A stretch of DNA of 64,000 bases, from contig NC_091246.1 of NCBI RefSeq assembly GCF_042477335.2, forward strand, positions 21,821,001 through 21,885,000, read 5' to 3'. Source of the DNA: Ovis canadensis (Eukaryota > Chordata > Mammalia > Artiodactyla > Bovidae). Below the pieces are notes generated by a model, which searched no databases, was not told the origin of the DNA, and saw only the letters and a list, made by a program, of their open reading frames with translations. The translations under genes and the position numbers were made by a program. Below, piece after piece: positions 1-20,270 of this stretch (positions are counted from its first letter, which is position 1; each line of letters starts with the position of its first letter).

Positions 1-343
1 TACATTTTCTTACTACTTGGTTTGATTTGATTCTGACCTCAACCTGCTCCTCCCACCTCTTAGATTATAAGTTTCTTGAGAACAGACCAGTCTTATTCAT
101 TTTATATTTGCTACAAACGTGTATCCTCTACGAAAAGTCCCTGTAGCGAACAAAGTGCTATTCATCCAGAACCTCAGTAACAATTTTGTGAACTATGCTG
201 AGATAACACTGCCCTGTAACTGGGACCAAAATAGTCACTGCTGCTTTCAGGGTCCTGAACTCATCCCAGCCACCAAAGCGGGTTGTAATACACAAGGAAA
301 TGTCTGTCCTACAAGTTAGGAAAGATGTTTTAAAATATGTTGA
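1..343. other. 5' flank, no gene seen
   Basis: AT-rich single-copy-looking sequence. The short open frames here show no recognisable domain. I see no gene, promoter or clear repeat before the SINE that starts near 344. Confidence 0.5.
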
Positions 344-505
344 GGGACTTCCCTGGCGGTCCAGGGACTGGGACTTCGCACTCCCACTGCAAGGGCCCAG
401 GTTTGATCCCTGGTCAGGGAACTGGATCCCACATGCAGCACCTAAGAGTTCAAGTGTGCAGCGAAAGTTCCCTCATGCTGCAGCTAGCACCTGGCACAGA
501 CAAAT
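344..505 (+). repeat. CHR-type tRNA-derived SINE
   Basis: It begins with the typical SINE head AGGGACTTCCCTGGCGGTCC, followed by a B-box-like GGTTTGATCCCTGGTCAGGG and a body ending in CACAGACAAAT. This is the cetartiodactyl CHR family, not a functional tRNA. The short frames over it are repeat-derived. Confidence 0.75.
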
Positions 506-869
506 TCCATCCCCGCTTCTTCCTTGCACTATGAAGATTTGGCCCCATTTTGCAAAGTTCTTTTTCCATAACATTACTAATCCTACAGTGAGTATAACCT
601 GAGAAACACAAGATTTATTTGCATGTGCAAGTTTGTAGACCCAGACCTCATACTATGCATGAGCTCATTTAACTCATGTAAAATCGTATTCAGGCTAGAA
701 GTATCCAGAGTGGGGAAAGAGTGAAAGAAATTAGGCAGTTGTTGGAGGTTTTGAAAGTAATGATCTGGAATGATGCCATCTTATTATTGCCTATGAGAAG
801 AGTCTGCAGTCAGAGGCCTCTAACTCAGAATTATGTATTCAGATCCAGTTATTTAGTGAAATAACTGTA

Positions 870-1010
870 CTAAATTCCTAGTTGTATGCTATTTCATTCA
901 TCTTCATAATCAGTTTCTGATGGAGGCATTACCAGCTCATTTTACAGATAGTGAAACTGAGGAATAACGAGATTGGGAGATTCCACAATGTTCCACAGCC
1001 TCCAAGTTCA
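870..1010 (-). repeat. MIR SINE, antisense
   Basis: The stretch CATTTTACAGATAGTGAAAC followed by TGAGGAATAACGAG is the conserved MIR core in reverse orientation. Boundaries are approximate. Confidence 0.55.
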
Positions 1011-2620
1011 CATATCATGACATCTCAATTTTAATATTTTACTGAGTTAAGAGACTCAAAAAACCTGTAAACAGTCTGTGTTTCACAGGAGTTGCTGGTT
1101 CTATAAGATCCAGTAAGCGTCACTCTTGCTTTCCTGAACTTTGAGCTTCAGTTGCACGTCAGACCGTGGAGGTGGCCAAATGCTGATGCCATGGAGCAGC
1201 AGCAGGCGGCACCACTCGGGGGCAGATGAATTCATGCACCTCCGTCATGCCTGGCCACTCTGCTGTTCACGTGAAGCGACGCTCAGCAGATCAGGGCCAC
1301 CTTGGTCTGCAAACGCAAGCCATTCTTCCCTGATTAATGCAGATTTAATGTCCAAGGGTACAAACTGCTGGGAGGTGGAGAGGGAGAGAGCGAATCTCTG
1401 CAGTTTGAGGTCACCAAAACGTAAGCAGCTCGCCCTGACTTGGAGTGAGACAAGTACTCCGTGTACCTTTCCTGTGACTTAAGGCAAGTTACTTAATCTC
1501 TCTGAGCCAGAGTTTCCTTGTCCAGAAAGTGGGGCTAATAAACCTTTCCTGAGAGAGGCGCTAGATTAGAGATCATACATGAAAAGAATCAAGTGCATCA
1601 TAAAACTTCAAAAAGAGCTATTATTATTGTTATTGTTGTCATTATTACAACAAAAATAATTAGTCCTAGTAGTCTGTGGAAAATTATCTCTACCATAAAT
1701 TTCCCAGTGGGTAAAATGTTCCAGTCACAGTTCTGACCACCCCAGCCCTGATGCCCAACAACTATTACTAACCCCACTTTCTATTCTTTCATCATCATCC
1801 ACCTCTTATTCCTCCTTTCTTCTCTGACAAAAGTCAAATTTGATGAAACTTCAACATGTCTCAAGATCAGTCATCCTAGTCTGATAAGTCAAGCACCAGG
1901 TGTTTGAATGAGCACCAGGAAGTGTGCCTTGGGGAGGCCGGTGAAGTCAACAGAGCTGATGAGAACTTTCCGTGATTTAACCCTCGGTTATCCTTAGGAC
2001 AGCCCTTGGCCAAACTTCCCTAGACAAATGAGCCTCAAATTTGTGTTTCAAACATTTCAGTTTCCTTCAGTAGTCACATTCAGTGTGTAACACTTTCCAC
2101 CTTTAGAAGCTGTCTGAGCCTAAACTCTAAACCCAGTGCTCTGCTTCTTTCCCCTTCGTTTCATGGGTATTTCCCTCACTATAGTATTGCACTGTATACC
2201 ACAGAGCACTTTGGTTTTGAGGGTTTTTTCCTCCTATGTTATGAGTTATTTCAAAGGAGAATGTTTCTGAGAATTATACTTTACCTGTGATCATGATCAT
2301 TGCGTTATTTTTAGATTTCCCCACAAATTTTGCCTCTTTCATTATTTAACTTAGGAAGCATACACTATTTTTATTTGCCTTCTCTTGAATTAGATTTGGG
2401 TTTAATGCTCAGAGGAAAAAAAAAAAAACCAAAAACGCTGTAGAATGAACTAGTCCTCAGACAGTGCTGTAACTAGGGGAGCTGATGGCTTACATCAGTC
2501 ACTTTGAGTTTTATTCTAGTTTTTACCAACTTTAAAGACAAAAATATAAAGGTTGAGAGAGAATGAGACTAAAGAGACATTGTGTTCTGACATTAAAAGC
2601 ATCGGGGAGCCCAGCTTGGT
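1011..2620. other. ALDOB 5' flank with MIR and A/T-rich tracts
   Basis: This holds a MIR-like segment (about 1465-1600), a TTATTATTGTTATTG low-complexity tract near 1618-1660 and an A-run at 2419-2430. An open frame at 1141-1482 (113 codons) has locally higher CpG content but no recognisable protein family, so no gene is called. Confidence 0.45.
1465..1600 (+). repeat. MIR SINE, sense
   Basis: Contains TGTGACTTAAGGCAAGTTAC followed by TTAATCTCTCTGAGCC, the diagnostic sense-strand MIR core. Confidence 0.6.
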
Positions 2621-2629
2621 TTGAGGCAC

Positions 2630-2800
2630 TGGGAAGGATCTTTGAGTGTCTCCTCTATGCAGGCACTTTACAGACTCAATGCTTTTGTGAAGTTCAGATC
2701 CCACTTTACAGAGGAGGAAGTTCAGGCTCAGAGAAGTGAAAATAATCATGACCAAGGTCATGTGTGTGTAAGTGCTGGAGCTGAGCTAGCATGCTTCCCA
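2630..2800 (-). repeat. MIR SINE, antisense
   Basis: The conserved CCCACTTTACAGAGGAGGAA and CTCAGAGAAGTGAA segments are MIR core in reverse. It ends roughly 130 bp before the ALDOB promoter elements. Confidence 0.55.
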
Positions 2801-2933
2801 GTTTTCCTTGGTGGACTCCAGAGCCCAGTCATCTACTCGGTGCCTGACTGCTCCTCATCCTTTGTCTGTGTTTCCTCATTTGTAAGATAGAGAATCTGGA
2901 TTGAGAACTACGAGGGCTCCAGATGTCCCTTAT

Positions 2934-3127
2934 AGTGTTAATTAACACTGAGCACAGAGGGTGTGTGAGCATGATTAGAAGGATTGGCTGTTTATGAGCC
3001 AATCAGAGTTATTGGTTAAACACCTCTCTACCAGGCCAAGGTGGGAAGGAGAGGCTAAAAGTTAGGGTGGGGGGGGAACCCAACTTGGGTGAGAAGTCTA
3101 TAAAAACTGGGTGTTGCCGAAAGTTCA
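2934..3127 (+). promoter_or_regulatory. ALDOB: ALDOB liver promoter region
   Basis: A TATA box (TATAAAAA) lies at 3099-3106, placing initiation near 3128. Upstream there is a perfect 16-bp palindrome AGTGTTAATTAACACT at 2934-2949 built from HNF1-like GTTAAT half sites. An inverted CCAAT pair follows: GATTGGCT at 2982-2989 and AGCCAATC at 2997-3004. It encloses a forkhead-like TGTTTAT. A GGTTAAAC element follows at 3014-3021. Aldolase B promoters in other mammals are known to use HNF1, FOXA, C/EBP and CCAAT factors. Assigning factors to these particular sites is inference. A G-run at 3066-3076 separates them from the TATA box. Confidence 0.75.
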
Positions 3128-3196
3128 TCCTATTTGGCAGCTGCTGCCTCATCCACAGCTTCTGATAGATCTAAGAGGACTCTCCTCTCTCAAACT
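3128..3196 (+). other. ALDOB: ALDOB exon 1 (5' UTR, non-coding)
   Basis: The exon follows the TATA box by about 22-30 bp and ends in CTCTCAAACT before a near-consensus donor GTAAGTAAAG at 3197. It has no ATG. As in other mammals the start codon is in exon 2. The 5' end is estimated from TATA spacing, not seen directly. Confidence 0.7.
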
Positions 3197-3912
3197 GTAA
3201 GTAAAGAACCTCCTTTGTCTACCTGGAGAATACCAGGGAGTCAGAGGTTAGTGATAGCACTAAGCTCAGAGAGGAACGTTTGTTGGCTTTTGTTTTCAGG
3301 AAAAGTGTGATGGTGGCTGAAAGTGTGGTGATCTGCTGAAATGATTGTTTTCCTCTCTACCCGTTCTGGTAGATCCAGACTGATCCAGTTACCAGCAGTC
3401 CCTGTAAGAGGGCTCTTTTGAGTCTTTGGCTTAGGGGAAGCAGAGTGAATAGTCCTATTTGGTTAGATTCTACTCAGTTTTTTAAATGCGTGCTCATTTC
3501 TGCTCCCTGCATAACAGCTGCTTATTCCAGTGATTTATTTACATATCTATCTCCTTCTGTAATTTTCTTCATTCTCTTCCCACACCTATTAATACTTGCA
3601 CTGAAGTTTCTTTGTCACAGAAATGAACTCTTGGCTTGTTTTTCCCTTCGTCTGCACCCACGGCTCAAATGAGAAAATGGAACAGGCATCACAGAGCATA
3701 GTTGTCCTTTGATTATGAATTGTCAAACATTTTCCTTCTTTGATACTTTCTATAACATTTCCTACTATAGAAAATGTATGAAAATCCTACAGCTTAAGAT
3801 ATTCAAAATCAAAAGCTGCTGATGTATTTTGCCATATTTGTTCTACTAACTGAAGAATAGGCATGTTGTGAGGATATGTTGCCTTTTAAAATAAACTTCT
3901 CTTTAAATAGCT

Positions 3913-3992
3913 GGGGCTTCCCCTGTCACTCAGATGGTAAAGAATCTGCATGCAATGCAGGAAACCCAGGTTCCATCCCTGGGTCTAGGAGA
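3913..3992 (+). repeat. Bov-tA SINE fragment (tRNA-like head)
   Basis: GGGGCTTCCCCTGTCACTCA followed by GGTAAAGAATCTGCATGCAA and a B-box-like GGTTCCATCCCTGGG matches the Bov-tA head. The body is missing. Confidence 0.75.
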
Positions 3993-4815
3993 TTATAGGT
4001 ACCTAGAGTTCCATTAGCTGATGTGGATCCAGCAGGGGCTCCTGCTCTGCTGCCACCATCACTTGAAGCAAGGTTCATCTGCAGACGATCCAGGCCCAGG
4101 CTAGACCTGAGGTGCTGGGTTAGGGAACAGAGTATAGTTGCTGTAAATCTAGGGTTCCCATGGTTTAGGTGCCAGTTTAGAGGAAAGAGCGACACTCAGG
4201 TCTCTTTGTGAGCTACTCCACATGTGTTCAAAGGCACCAGGGATCAGGCTGCTTTAGAGTATCTCACTGGACTTGTCACTGTGGAATCAGATACATAACA
4301 AAGCTGTGGGCATGTTCCTGCATCTGTATGTGAAAGTGCCAAATGCAGTGCCTGACAGTCATGGGCTCCCAGTGAATAAGCCCCTCATGTCTTCTTGAAA
4401 ATCCACCTGCCTTGTACATGGAGAAGCAAATGAATTCTCTACACCCTTATATTCTCCAAGAGTTAAATACTGATATTTTACACATTATTATATTTTCAGA
4501 GAGTCTCTTTAAAGAAGGCAGAAAGAACTATATAATAGAGTTTCATCTGTTATTCTGCTGAAGAAGGATTGGAAAAAGAATTCCAAGTCATAAGCCAAGT
4601 AGAATGTGAGTTACAGTCCTAAAACATCACAACTTAGAAGGGGTATCAGACACATTCTTCCTGGGCCTGAATTTCCTCATCTCTAAAGTCAGCAAGGTTG
4701 ATACAGATACCTCTAAGTTCGCTCGTAGCTCTGTTTTCTGTAGTTACCTTCTATTCATGTATGTTTGTGCTCGCAACCTTCTCCCAGATTTGCATATGTA
4801 TTACCTGATAATATG

Positions 4816-5012
4816 GGGCTTCCCTCGTGGCTCAGGTAAAGAACCTGCCTGCAATACAAGAGAGCCGGGTTTGATCCCTGGGTCAGGAAGACCCCCTAGA
4901 GAAGGGAATGGCAACCCACTATAGTATTCTTGCCTGAAGAATTTCATGGACAGAGGTACAGCCCATGGGTCCACTAAAAGTCAGACATAACTGAGCAGGT
5001 AACACTTTCACT
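4816..5012 (+). repeat. Bov-tA SINE
   Basis: Complete tRNA-like head (GGGGCTTCCCTCGTGGCTCA) followed by the BovA body (GGCAACCCACTATAGTATTC) and the terminal AGTCAGACATAACTGAGC. Confidence 0.85.
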
Positions 5013-5779
5013 TATAGCTGTTAATATATTATGTTTAGTAAATAATATAATATATAAACTTATTCACTGAGAAATAAAACACTTTAAAAAACCATAAAGT
5101 GAACTATGAGTCACCCCACCCTATTTCATTCCCCAGGAGTAAGCTCAATGTGGTTATTCTCTGCTTATATAGACCCATAAACAGTATGTGTGCATACCAT
5201 TTTTGTTTAATTTAAAAAAGAGTGACATTATGTATTGCATACTTTTCTGAAACTTGCCTTTATTTTTTCTTAATCATATAATGTAAACAACTTCCTATCA
5301 CACTTTTTAAAAAGTTGGCATGAGATCTCAGTAAGCAGAAGCTTAGGGACACAGAAATCATTCTCTATCATTACCCGCTTCCAGCTGGCCTCCTCTCATC
5401 CAGTGGTGAACATTAGCCTGTGACCCTGTTTTATGATTAACAGAGAAGCAATATTTGTGCTGATGTGGTACAGAACTTTAATCCCTCTGTAGAAGTTTAA
5501 CTTCTTGTAAACAGTATTGGTTCGATTTGACCTTTTCTCTGTTTTATTTTTTAGTTGAGTCAGCATACTCAGACGGAAGAAAATCACTTGGTAGTAGTAA
5601 ACAGAAATATGGAAATCCCTTAGGGAGTTATTTTTTCATTAAAAAATAGAAATACTGATTCCAGACATTTTCATAAAGTCTATAAAAAGCATCCTCATGT
5701 TTATTATGTGATTCCACAAATACATTCTAAGCAACTACAATGAGTAGGTTGTTCACAGGTCACATGTGATCCATCTTGC

Positions 5780-5925
5780 AGTGAGACAACCAGAACAAAT
5801 ATTACAGCCATTTAATCCATAGTAAGCTAGGACTCAGAAAAGTTATCAATTTGCCCATGGTCCCAGTGAGGAAGAGGCGGAGCTGGTCCTTGAACCCAGG
5901 TCTGTCTGATCTACTTCTGTGTAAA
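5780..5925 (-). repeat. MIR SINE, antisense
   Basis: Degenerate MIR core in reverse: CAGAAAAGTTATCAATTTGC then CCATGGTCCCAGTGAGGAAG. Ends are approximate. Confidence 0.5.
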
Positions 5926-6799
5926 TGTGTCAGATATTTATGAATTGGTAATGTGGTGTGGGGTTAATGATGCATAGCTCAAGGATTTTTGGCACTCTGG
6001 GCGGAATCACCAAGGACATTAGAGTCACCTAAAGGCCAGTTCCTTTCTCCAGTCTCACTGTTTATGTGGAAGAGGGAGTATTCCTCCTTATCCCTACATG
6101 CGCCTTATTAGCTATTTGTCCTGGGACATATAATTAAACTATCTTACATTTTTTTCTTATCTATTATATGGCAGAGGGTATGGAAAAGGGGGAAGCCTGC
6201 CTACCTTTTGAGATTATTGTGGGGAGTGCACTTTATAGTGCATGTAAAGCAATTATCAGAGTGCATGGCAGTAAATAGCATTTGCTATTATTGGGCTATG
6301 TTTTTCTTTTGTTTTATTAAAGAAACATTTTTTTTTTTTTTGGTATTTTTCAACTCCTTTATGACAGGAGAAAAGTTTAGAGGAGAAATCTAAACTGACA
6401 GAGAAAATTTGTACTTTGGCTTGAAGTTCACCAACCTCAGGTTGTCTTAAATCTGACATGAAGATCTGGAGATCAGGTCCAAAGCTAACAGTCCCTGACT
6501 ACAATTTAGGAACTAATATATAAACAGGGGGAACACTGTCTTCGGGTGGCTGGGATATAAAGGGCATTGGAAAATTATCTTCTTTGTGATTACTGCCCAC
6601 TACCTGTTCTGGTACCCCAGTGACAGCATTGTGGTTCTGTTCTTGGGGTTAAGTGTTGAAGTGAGAGTAGCCACAGTGAGTGCCATCAGTTACACCTTGT
6701 CAGGAATTAGTTCAGTAGCCACTGACTTCTCTATCAAGGGATAGAATACTGACAGCTTGCTTTGAAAAGACACAGAAAATATCAAGGTTGATTTGCCAT

Positions 6800-6930
6800 G
6801 AGAAGGACAACTGGGTGGGGTTGCCTCATCCTAGGTGGGACCTTGGACAAGTCAGTTAGCCTCTCCAAGTCTTAGCTTGCTCATTAATTAATGAAGATAA
6901 TACTTGTCCTCGTTATCTCATTGTTGAATG
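6800..6930 (+). repeat. MIR SINE, sense
   Basis: GGGACCTTGGACAAGTCAGT and TTAGCCTCTCCAAGTC match the sense MIR core. Approximate ends. Confidence 0.5.
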
Positions 6931-7931
6931 GATGGAATGAGAAGTGAGGGGTCCCTTAGTTTCCAGGAAGTAAAAAGCAGACATAGGGCATCTACCCTGT
7001 GTGTGAGTATATGAGGGGAGAGCAGACAGGGGAAAGGAGGAGACCACAGGGTAATCTTCACTGCCATTTTTTTCTTTGATAATCCAACCTATTCTAATAT
7101 CCAAGATGAGAGTCCTGTGAGCTTGCATTTTCAAGACTAGCCCTAAGTGGCAGCAAACAGCAGCCTTTAGATGACCACTACTGAGAAGTTGCTTGGGTAG
7201 GGGATTTTTGAGCCAGAGTCTGTCCTTGCCAAAGCAGTGAAGCTGAGAATTACTGGAGCAGGAATCATCACATGACATAGGCATAATGTCCAGCCCAGAG
7301 GTTAGGAAAAATCCTCCCTGTCTGCCCCAGATAGTCTCACAGGTGGTCGAAGATAAGAAAAAGGAGACGCACTCCACCCTCTATGTCCCAAAGCTGAAGA
7401 GAAGTTAAATTCAAGGCCAAATGGCAGCTTCTCCTCCTAAGCTTGCTGCCTAGACAATACTCTGGTGAGACTATAGGCGAACAGAGTAAGGTTAGGAATG
7501 GCCACAGAGGTGGAAAGCTTCACTATCTTGGCCTCAAAGTCAGCCAGGGCCCCTGATAGCACCAGGAATCCACAGAATAGAGAGACAGTCAATTACTGCC
7601 ATGATCCCTGTTTGTCAGATTTAAGCAGATCACTCATTAGTTGGTTGAGTTTTAAGATCAGTCATCCCAGTGATTTCCTGAAAGACATTCTGTTTAGGAT
7701 CACCATGACATTTGGCATCCCACCTTCATCCATTATGACTAATTGCAACTAGTTAGGCTTCAAAACAGAACAGACCTCATTTGTTTAGCTAGTTGTAGAA
7801 ATGGGCCAGAAATGTCAGAGGTGCCTATGGGGCTTTTCTGCACACATGCTGTCTTGGGCATGAATCCATGTGAAAGACCCACAGTTCAATTCACAACTAA
7901 CTGTCCTACACTCTTTTCCAGACCTGTGACC

Positions 7932-15977
<8,046 letters not shown>

Positions 15978-16410
15978 AACCCGAGGCTGACCAGCTTGGC
16001 TCTGGCGCTCTAGGTGTCTTGGTAGGAGGGCTGAAAAGAAACAACGACTTTTCGACTGACCCTGGAAATTAGATGAAATTAGGTTGCAAACTGCTGGAAA
16101 CACAACACATGTTAATTTCTTAGACACAAGCGGAAAAAAATCAGTTATGGAAACATAAATCTGAATATCAGGGATCTGATGAAATCTCACCCAATGGTTT
16201 CCTTACAACGCTTCTAGCTCCCCACACCCCAAAGTATCTATCTAAGAACAGACTTTAAAACAGAACCAGCTCTCCATCCAGATCACCAAATGAAATACCT
16301 CCCAAGCCGAGTGCAGAGAAGCTCATCTTATTAAACAGTCTTAGCAGTGGTAGGTTATGAAGGAGACAGCTGCAACCAAAAAAGGAAATAAAGTGTTCTA
16401 CAAACCTTTA
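15978..16410 (+). other. ALDOB: ALDOB 3' UTR
   Basis: Sequence from the TAG stop to the predicted cleavage site about 20 bp after the AATAAA. No further open frame belongs to the gene. The 3' end is inferred from the signal, not from transcript data. Confidence 0.7.
16387..16392 (+). terminator. ALDOB: ALDOB poly(A) signal AATAAA
   Basis: Canonical AATAAA 410 bp after the stop codon, followed by a GT/T-rich stretch (TTTTACTTTGTGCTCTTGC) near 16423-16441, as expected of a downstream element. Confidence 0.75.
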
Positions 16411-17799
16411 GTTCATATCAGGTTTTACTTTGTGCTCTTGCTTTCAAAGGATTTGATACATTTCATTACCTTTGACTCTACAGACCTGACTGCCATTAGC
16501 GTCAGGATCCTCAACACTGGTTACTTGTTGGATTAACCTGGCAAAATTAAAAAACCCAGGATGCTCAGGCCACGCTCCAGCCAAGTTTGAGAACTACCAA
16601 GCTAGATTTCAAGTTTGAGGGTATTTAGAAATGAAGGCTATTTATAAGGTGAAGCAAGCTACATTGAAAAATGATTCCAAACAACATAAGGAGTGTAATA
16701 AAGCAATCACTGTGACGCTGATGCTTGGAACATTTCTCATCAGATGGCACAGGTTTGGTGACACAGGACTGCATCTTCCTCTGCACATCCAAGCACACCA
16801 CGTAGTTTTGCAGAAAGTAATATTCACATAATTATGCTTATTGGCTTCTGATTTTCAGAATTAACCTATAAAGCATTAAAGACAACCATAGTTACAAGAG
16901 AGAATTTAATTATAACTTTGGACAATGTAATAGTAATGATTTTGGTGAAAAAAAAAAGTAACGTTTTAGCTGAGAGGAGCTGAGAAATTCAAGGGGGAGA
17001 AGACGTGGAGGAAAGCAAAGAAAACAGTAATTTACTTAATGGGGAATTAGGCTACTACTTGAAATTGATGGATTAAGAAGTAGTGCTTGAAAAAAAGTGC
17101 TTTGAATCTATTAAAATACAAGGGAAATGGATTTAATCATTAAAATATTTCTACCTATAACAAAAATATAGGAGAAGGTAGTAAACTAAATTCTTTGTCT
17201 GGAAGACAAAGTTTTCTAAATATTACTTAGAGTGGATAAATTAGGAAGTAGAGGTATAAACATATGATTTAGAGTAATAAGACAGAATTAATTCAAAGGG
17301 ACTTCTGAGGGAAAAGACTTGGGAATGGGGCACAGGGAAGATGTTTACTTACGTGCTTCTACAACGTTTGAGTGTTTCTTTCCATGGGGCTGTATTACTT
17401 TTCTAAAAACAACTACTAATATATTCATATAAACAATTCAAACCTACTTAGAGGTTATTTAATCCAAGGCTCTCATTCTACAGGTGATAAAACCGAATCT
17501 AGAGAAATTAAATTACTTGAGACAGTCATACATTTAGGGGTTTAGGGTAAAGTTGAGAGATTAGAATTTAGGTCTTTTTCTCCTATAATGGACACACGGT
17601 CAGGGAAGAAGGTAAGGGCAGGGCAACAGGCTGTGTTCAGTACCTCTGCCACCAGCACTATTGATCTTTTAGATTTCTTTTTGCATTCATCTGCTCAATC
17701 ATCAGCAAGTAGTTGATGTGCTAAACTGTCCTAAATGCTGGTGACACTTGATGTGACGAAGCTTTCCTGCCAGAAATTTTTTATCTAGAGCTTATTCAG

Positions 17800-17996
17800 C
17801 TTCCCTAGTGGCTCAGACAGTAAAGAATCTGCTTGCAATGCAGGAGACATGGGTTTGATCCTGGTGTTGGAAAGATCCACTGGAGAAGAAAATCACTACC
17901 CACTCCAGTGTTCTTGCCAGGACGGAGGAGCCTGGCAGGCTACAGTCCATGGGACTGCAAAGAGTCAGACATGACTGAGAGACTAACATTTTCATT
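17800..17996 (+). repeat. Bov-tA SINE
   Basis: Head CTTCCCTAGTGGCTCAGACA, B-box-like GGGTTTGATCCTGG, then the BovA body ending AGTCAGACATGACTGAGAG. Confidence 0.85.
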
Positions 17997-19234
17997 TATT
18001 CAGTGTCACTGACCCTAAGTTGTAAAGAAACCTCTCAGATTCTCATTTATGGTTGGGCAGAAATTTATAATCAAGGTTGAGCTATTTATATCTTTTGGTC
18101 AAAGCTGAATTACATTACACTGTGGGTGAGGATTTATATATTTTCCCTGGCTATCTGATGTATTTTCCTGACTGCAGTTGTCTTTGAAATCTCAACCCCA
18201 GTAATTTCCTTCACTCACAGTAATATGAAGACAAATGTTACAAACTTCAGTTCCTATTAACTGTGTGGTCACTGAGTGAATGCATTAGTTGTGTCCTAGT
18301 TTTTAGTACACTGTCAGATTTATTCTAGGAGTTACTGAAAATCTACTAAAAATAAAACCTGGTACCAGGCACTGAAAGTAAGTAAGAAAAGTTTCAGCTT
18401 TAGAGTAGCTATGATATTTGCATACCAAGCAATTAAATTTGAGTAGCTAAGCCAGAAACACAAATGCCACTGACTGTGGGTTGGGAAGTGGGGAGGAGAG
18501 TCTATCAATATGGCTGGGTGCAGAAAGGGAGGAGGTGACATTTAGTTTGGACATCACAGGATGGCAAAAGCAAAGGAACTCTTAGAAAAGGAACTGCCTT
18601 TGTATGAGGAAACATTTGAATAATTCACTGGGAGGAGATGGGACTTCGAAGGCATAAGTAGCAAAAGCTCAGGCCACAGAATAATTACTGAATGCTGGAA
18701 GGAATAATAAAAAGGAATTTGGTTTTGCTACGAAAAGGAAGAGGGAGAGAAGTGAGGGAAGAGGCTGGGAAATGGCAGACGGGAAAGGCTAGGGCAATGT
18801 GGAATTGTGGAGATGTCTAAAAGACTTCTGAGAAGGAGAGAAATATCAACCAATCTAAACCTATTTGTCTTCTTGAGAGCAAGGGCTGAGTTTCACATAT
18901 GAGTCCACATCATCCTTCACGAAACCAAGATGCTGAGATGATTCATAATGTGAACTGATTTAGCAGAAGCCAACTGTAACAATGAGAATATATGCTTCTA
19001 GAAACTTGCAGAAATCTTGAAGCAGGCTTTGGGCAAATCAGGAATGGGACTTCTAGACCATCTGATCTAGCTGTGCTGGGGTAAGAGTCTCTAGCTGACA
19101 CTGACATTTCATTCACAGCAACAATGGAGGAAAGTGGCATCCAGTGTGCTAGGGAATTCTTCAAGGTCACATAACCTGTAGTGAGACTTAGGCTGGTATG
19201 ATCTGCAAAGTCCTATGGGAAGGCAGTACTCATA

Positions 19235-19420
19235 GGGAAGCACAGGTTCTGGAGTCTGACAGTCTAGGTTCCAATGCTGGCTCTGCTGCTTCCTAGTCGT
19301 GTGACCTTGGACACCTTATACAACCTTTCTGTGGTCAGTTTCTTCCTCTCCAGAATAATAGTATCATGAACTATTGAGAGATTAAATGAGTCAATACATC
19401 TCAGTGACACATTCAGAATC
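19235..19420 (+). repeat. MIR SINE, sense
   Basis: A well-preserved MIR: AGGTTCTGGAGTCTGACAGT, TGGCTCTGCTGCTTCCTAG, then GTGTGACCTTGGACACC. Confidence 0.7.
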
Positions 19421-20149
19421 TCTTATCCACAACTCTGAAATCCAAAAAGCTTTAAAAACCAAAAATTTTCTCAAAAGTTTACAGCAAATTATTTGGTAGC
19501 AAACCCTAACTCAAGAATGTGATCTTGATTCCACTTGACGGGAAGCACAGATGTGTCTGATGATAGGAGCTGACTCAGACCCTATAGAGGGGATGATGAA
19601 ATACATAGCATAAACATATATTTGCTCTCTAAAATATAAAAAATTTGATTTGTGAAACATATATGTTCTCAAAGCTCAAAGAATTGTGAAGCTGTTTTTT
19701 AGAACAATATCTGCTATACTTCTAGAATAACAGATGAACTTTCCATGCTCTAGAGTCCCAAGGCTCATGTAATCCTACGAATTCTCGAAGCATATTTTTT
19801 ACGGAAGATAAATTAAGAGACAGGAGTAACAGCAAAGCTCAACAGTCAGTTACAGCTCTATTTTCATCACTCGAATATGGTTTTCTGGCTGTAACACACT
19901 CTGTCCTAAGGCTCCTGAAATAGTCTAACACTCAGAACTGGGTGCCACTATATGTAGACATATATAAAATCAGTCAGCAAGTATTCATTTAGCACTACTG
20001 TATGCTTGGTGCTGAAAATAATACTATATCGTCCTTGTATGCTTACCATTGAGATGAGGAAGGCAAGCATACAGTTAGGAAACAAAATGGTATACAATAA
20101 TGTGCTAAATTACACTGGTATAAGTAAGGTGCTAAAATCAAAAGAAGCG

Positions 20150-20270
20150 GTATGAATTGCAGACAGTTTATTGCTAGTTGTATGATCTTTGGATCTTGAG
20201 TCTCAGTTTTCCCATCTGTAAAAATAGGTTTGCTGTTAGATTAGCAATATTTTTTGTAAAGTGCCAGATA
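20150..20270 (+). repeat. MIR-like fragment
   Basis: TTGAGTCTCAGTTTTCCCAT followed by CTGTAAAAATAGG is sense MIR core. Confidence 0.5.

Larger units (their letters stand above)
3197..7921 (+). other. ALDOB: ALDOB intron 1
   Basis: A 4.7 kb intron from the donor GTAAGT (3197) to the acceptor CTCTTTTCCAG (ending 7921). It holds Bov-tA pieces at about 3913-3992 and 4816-5012, MIR-like segments at about 5780-5925 and 6800-6930, and a T-run near 6330. First introns of aldolase B genes carry a liver enhancer in rodents and human; I cannot point to a specific enhancer here. A 154-codon antisense open frame (6913-7377) has no recognisable family. Confidence 0.7.

Noticed and set aside
1141-1482. 113-codon open frame with raised CpG upstream of ALDOB
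   Set aside because: No domain, no splice or promoter context, composition rich in Ser/Cys typical of chance frames.
3926-4211. Overlapping 89- and 62-codon frames in ALDOB intron 1
   Set aside because: They begin in a Bov-tA fragment and continue into unassigned sequence on opposite strands. No protein similarity recognised.
6913-7377. 154-codon antisense open frame in ALDOB intron 1
   Set aside because: No recognisable family, starts and ends without gene signals, and lies antisense within an intron.
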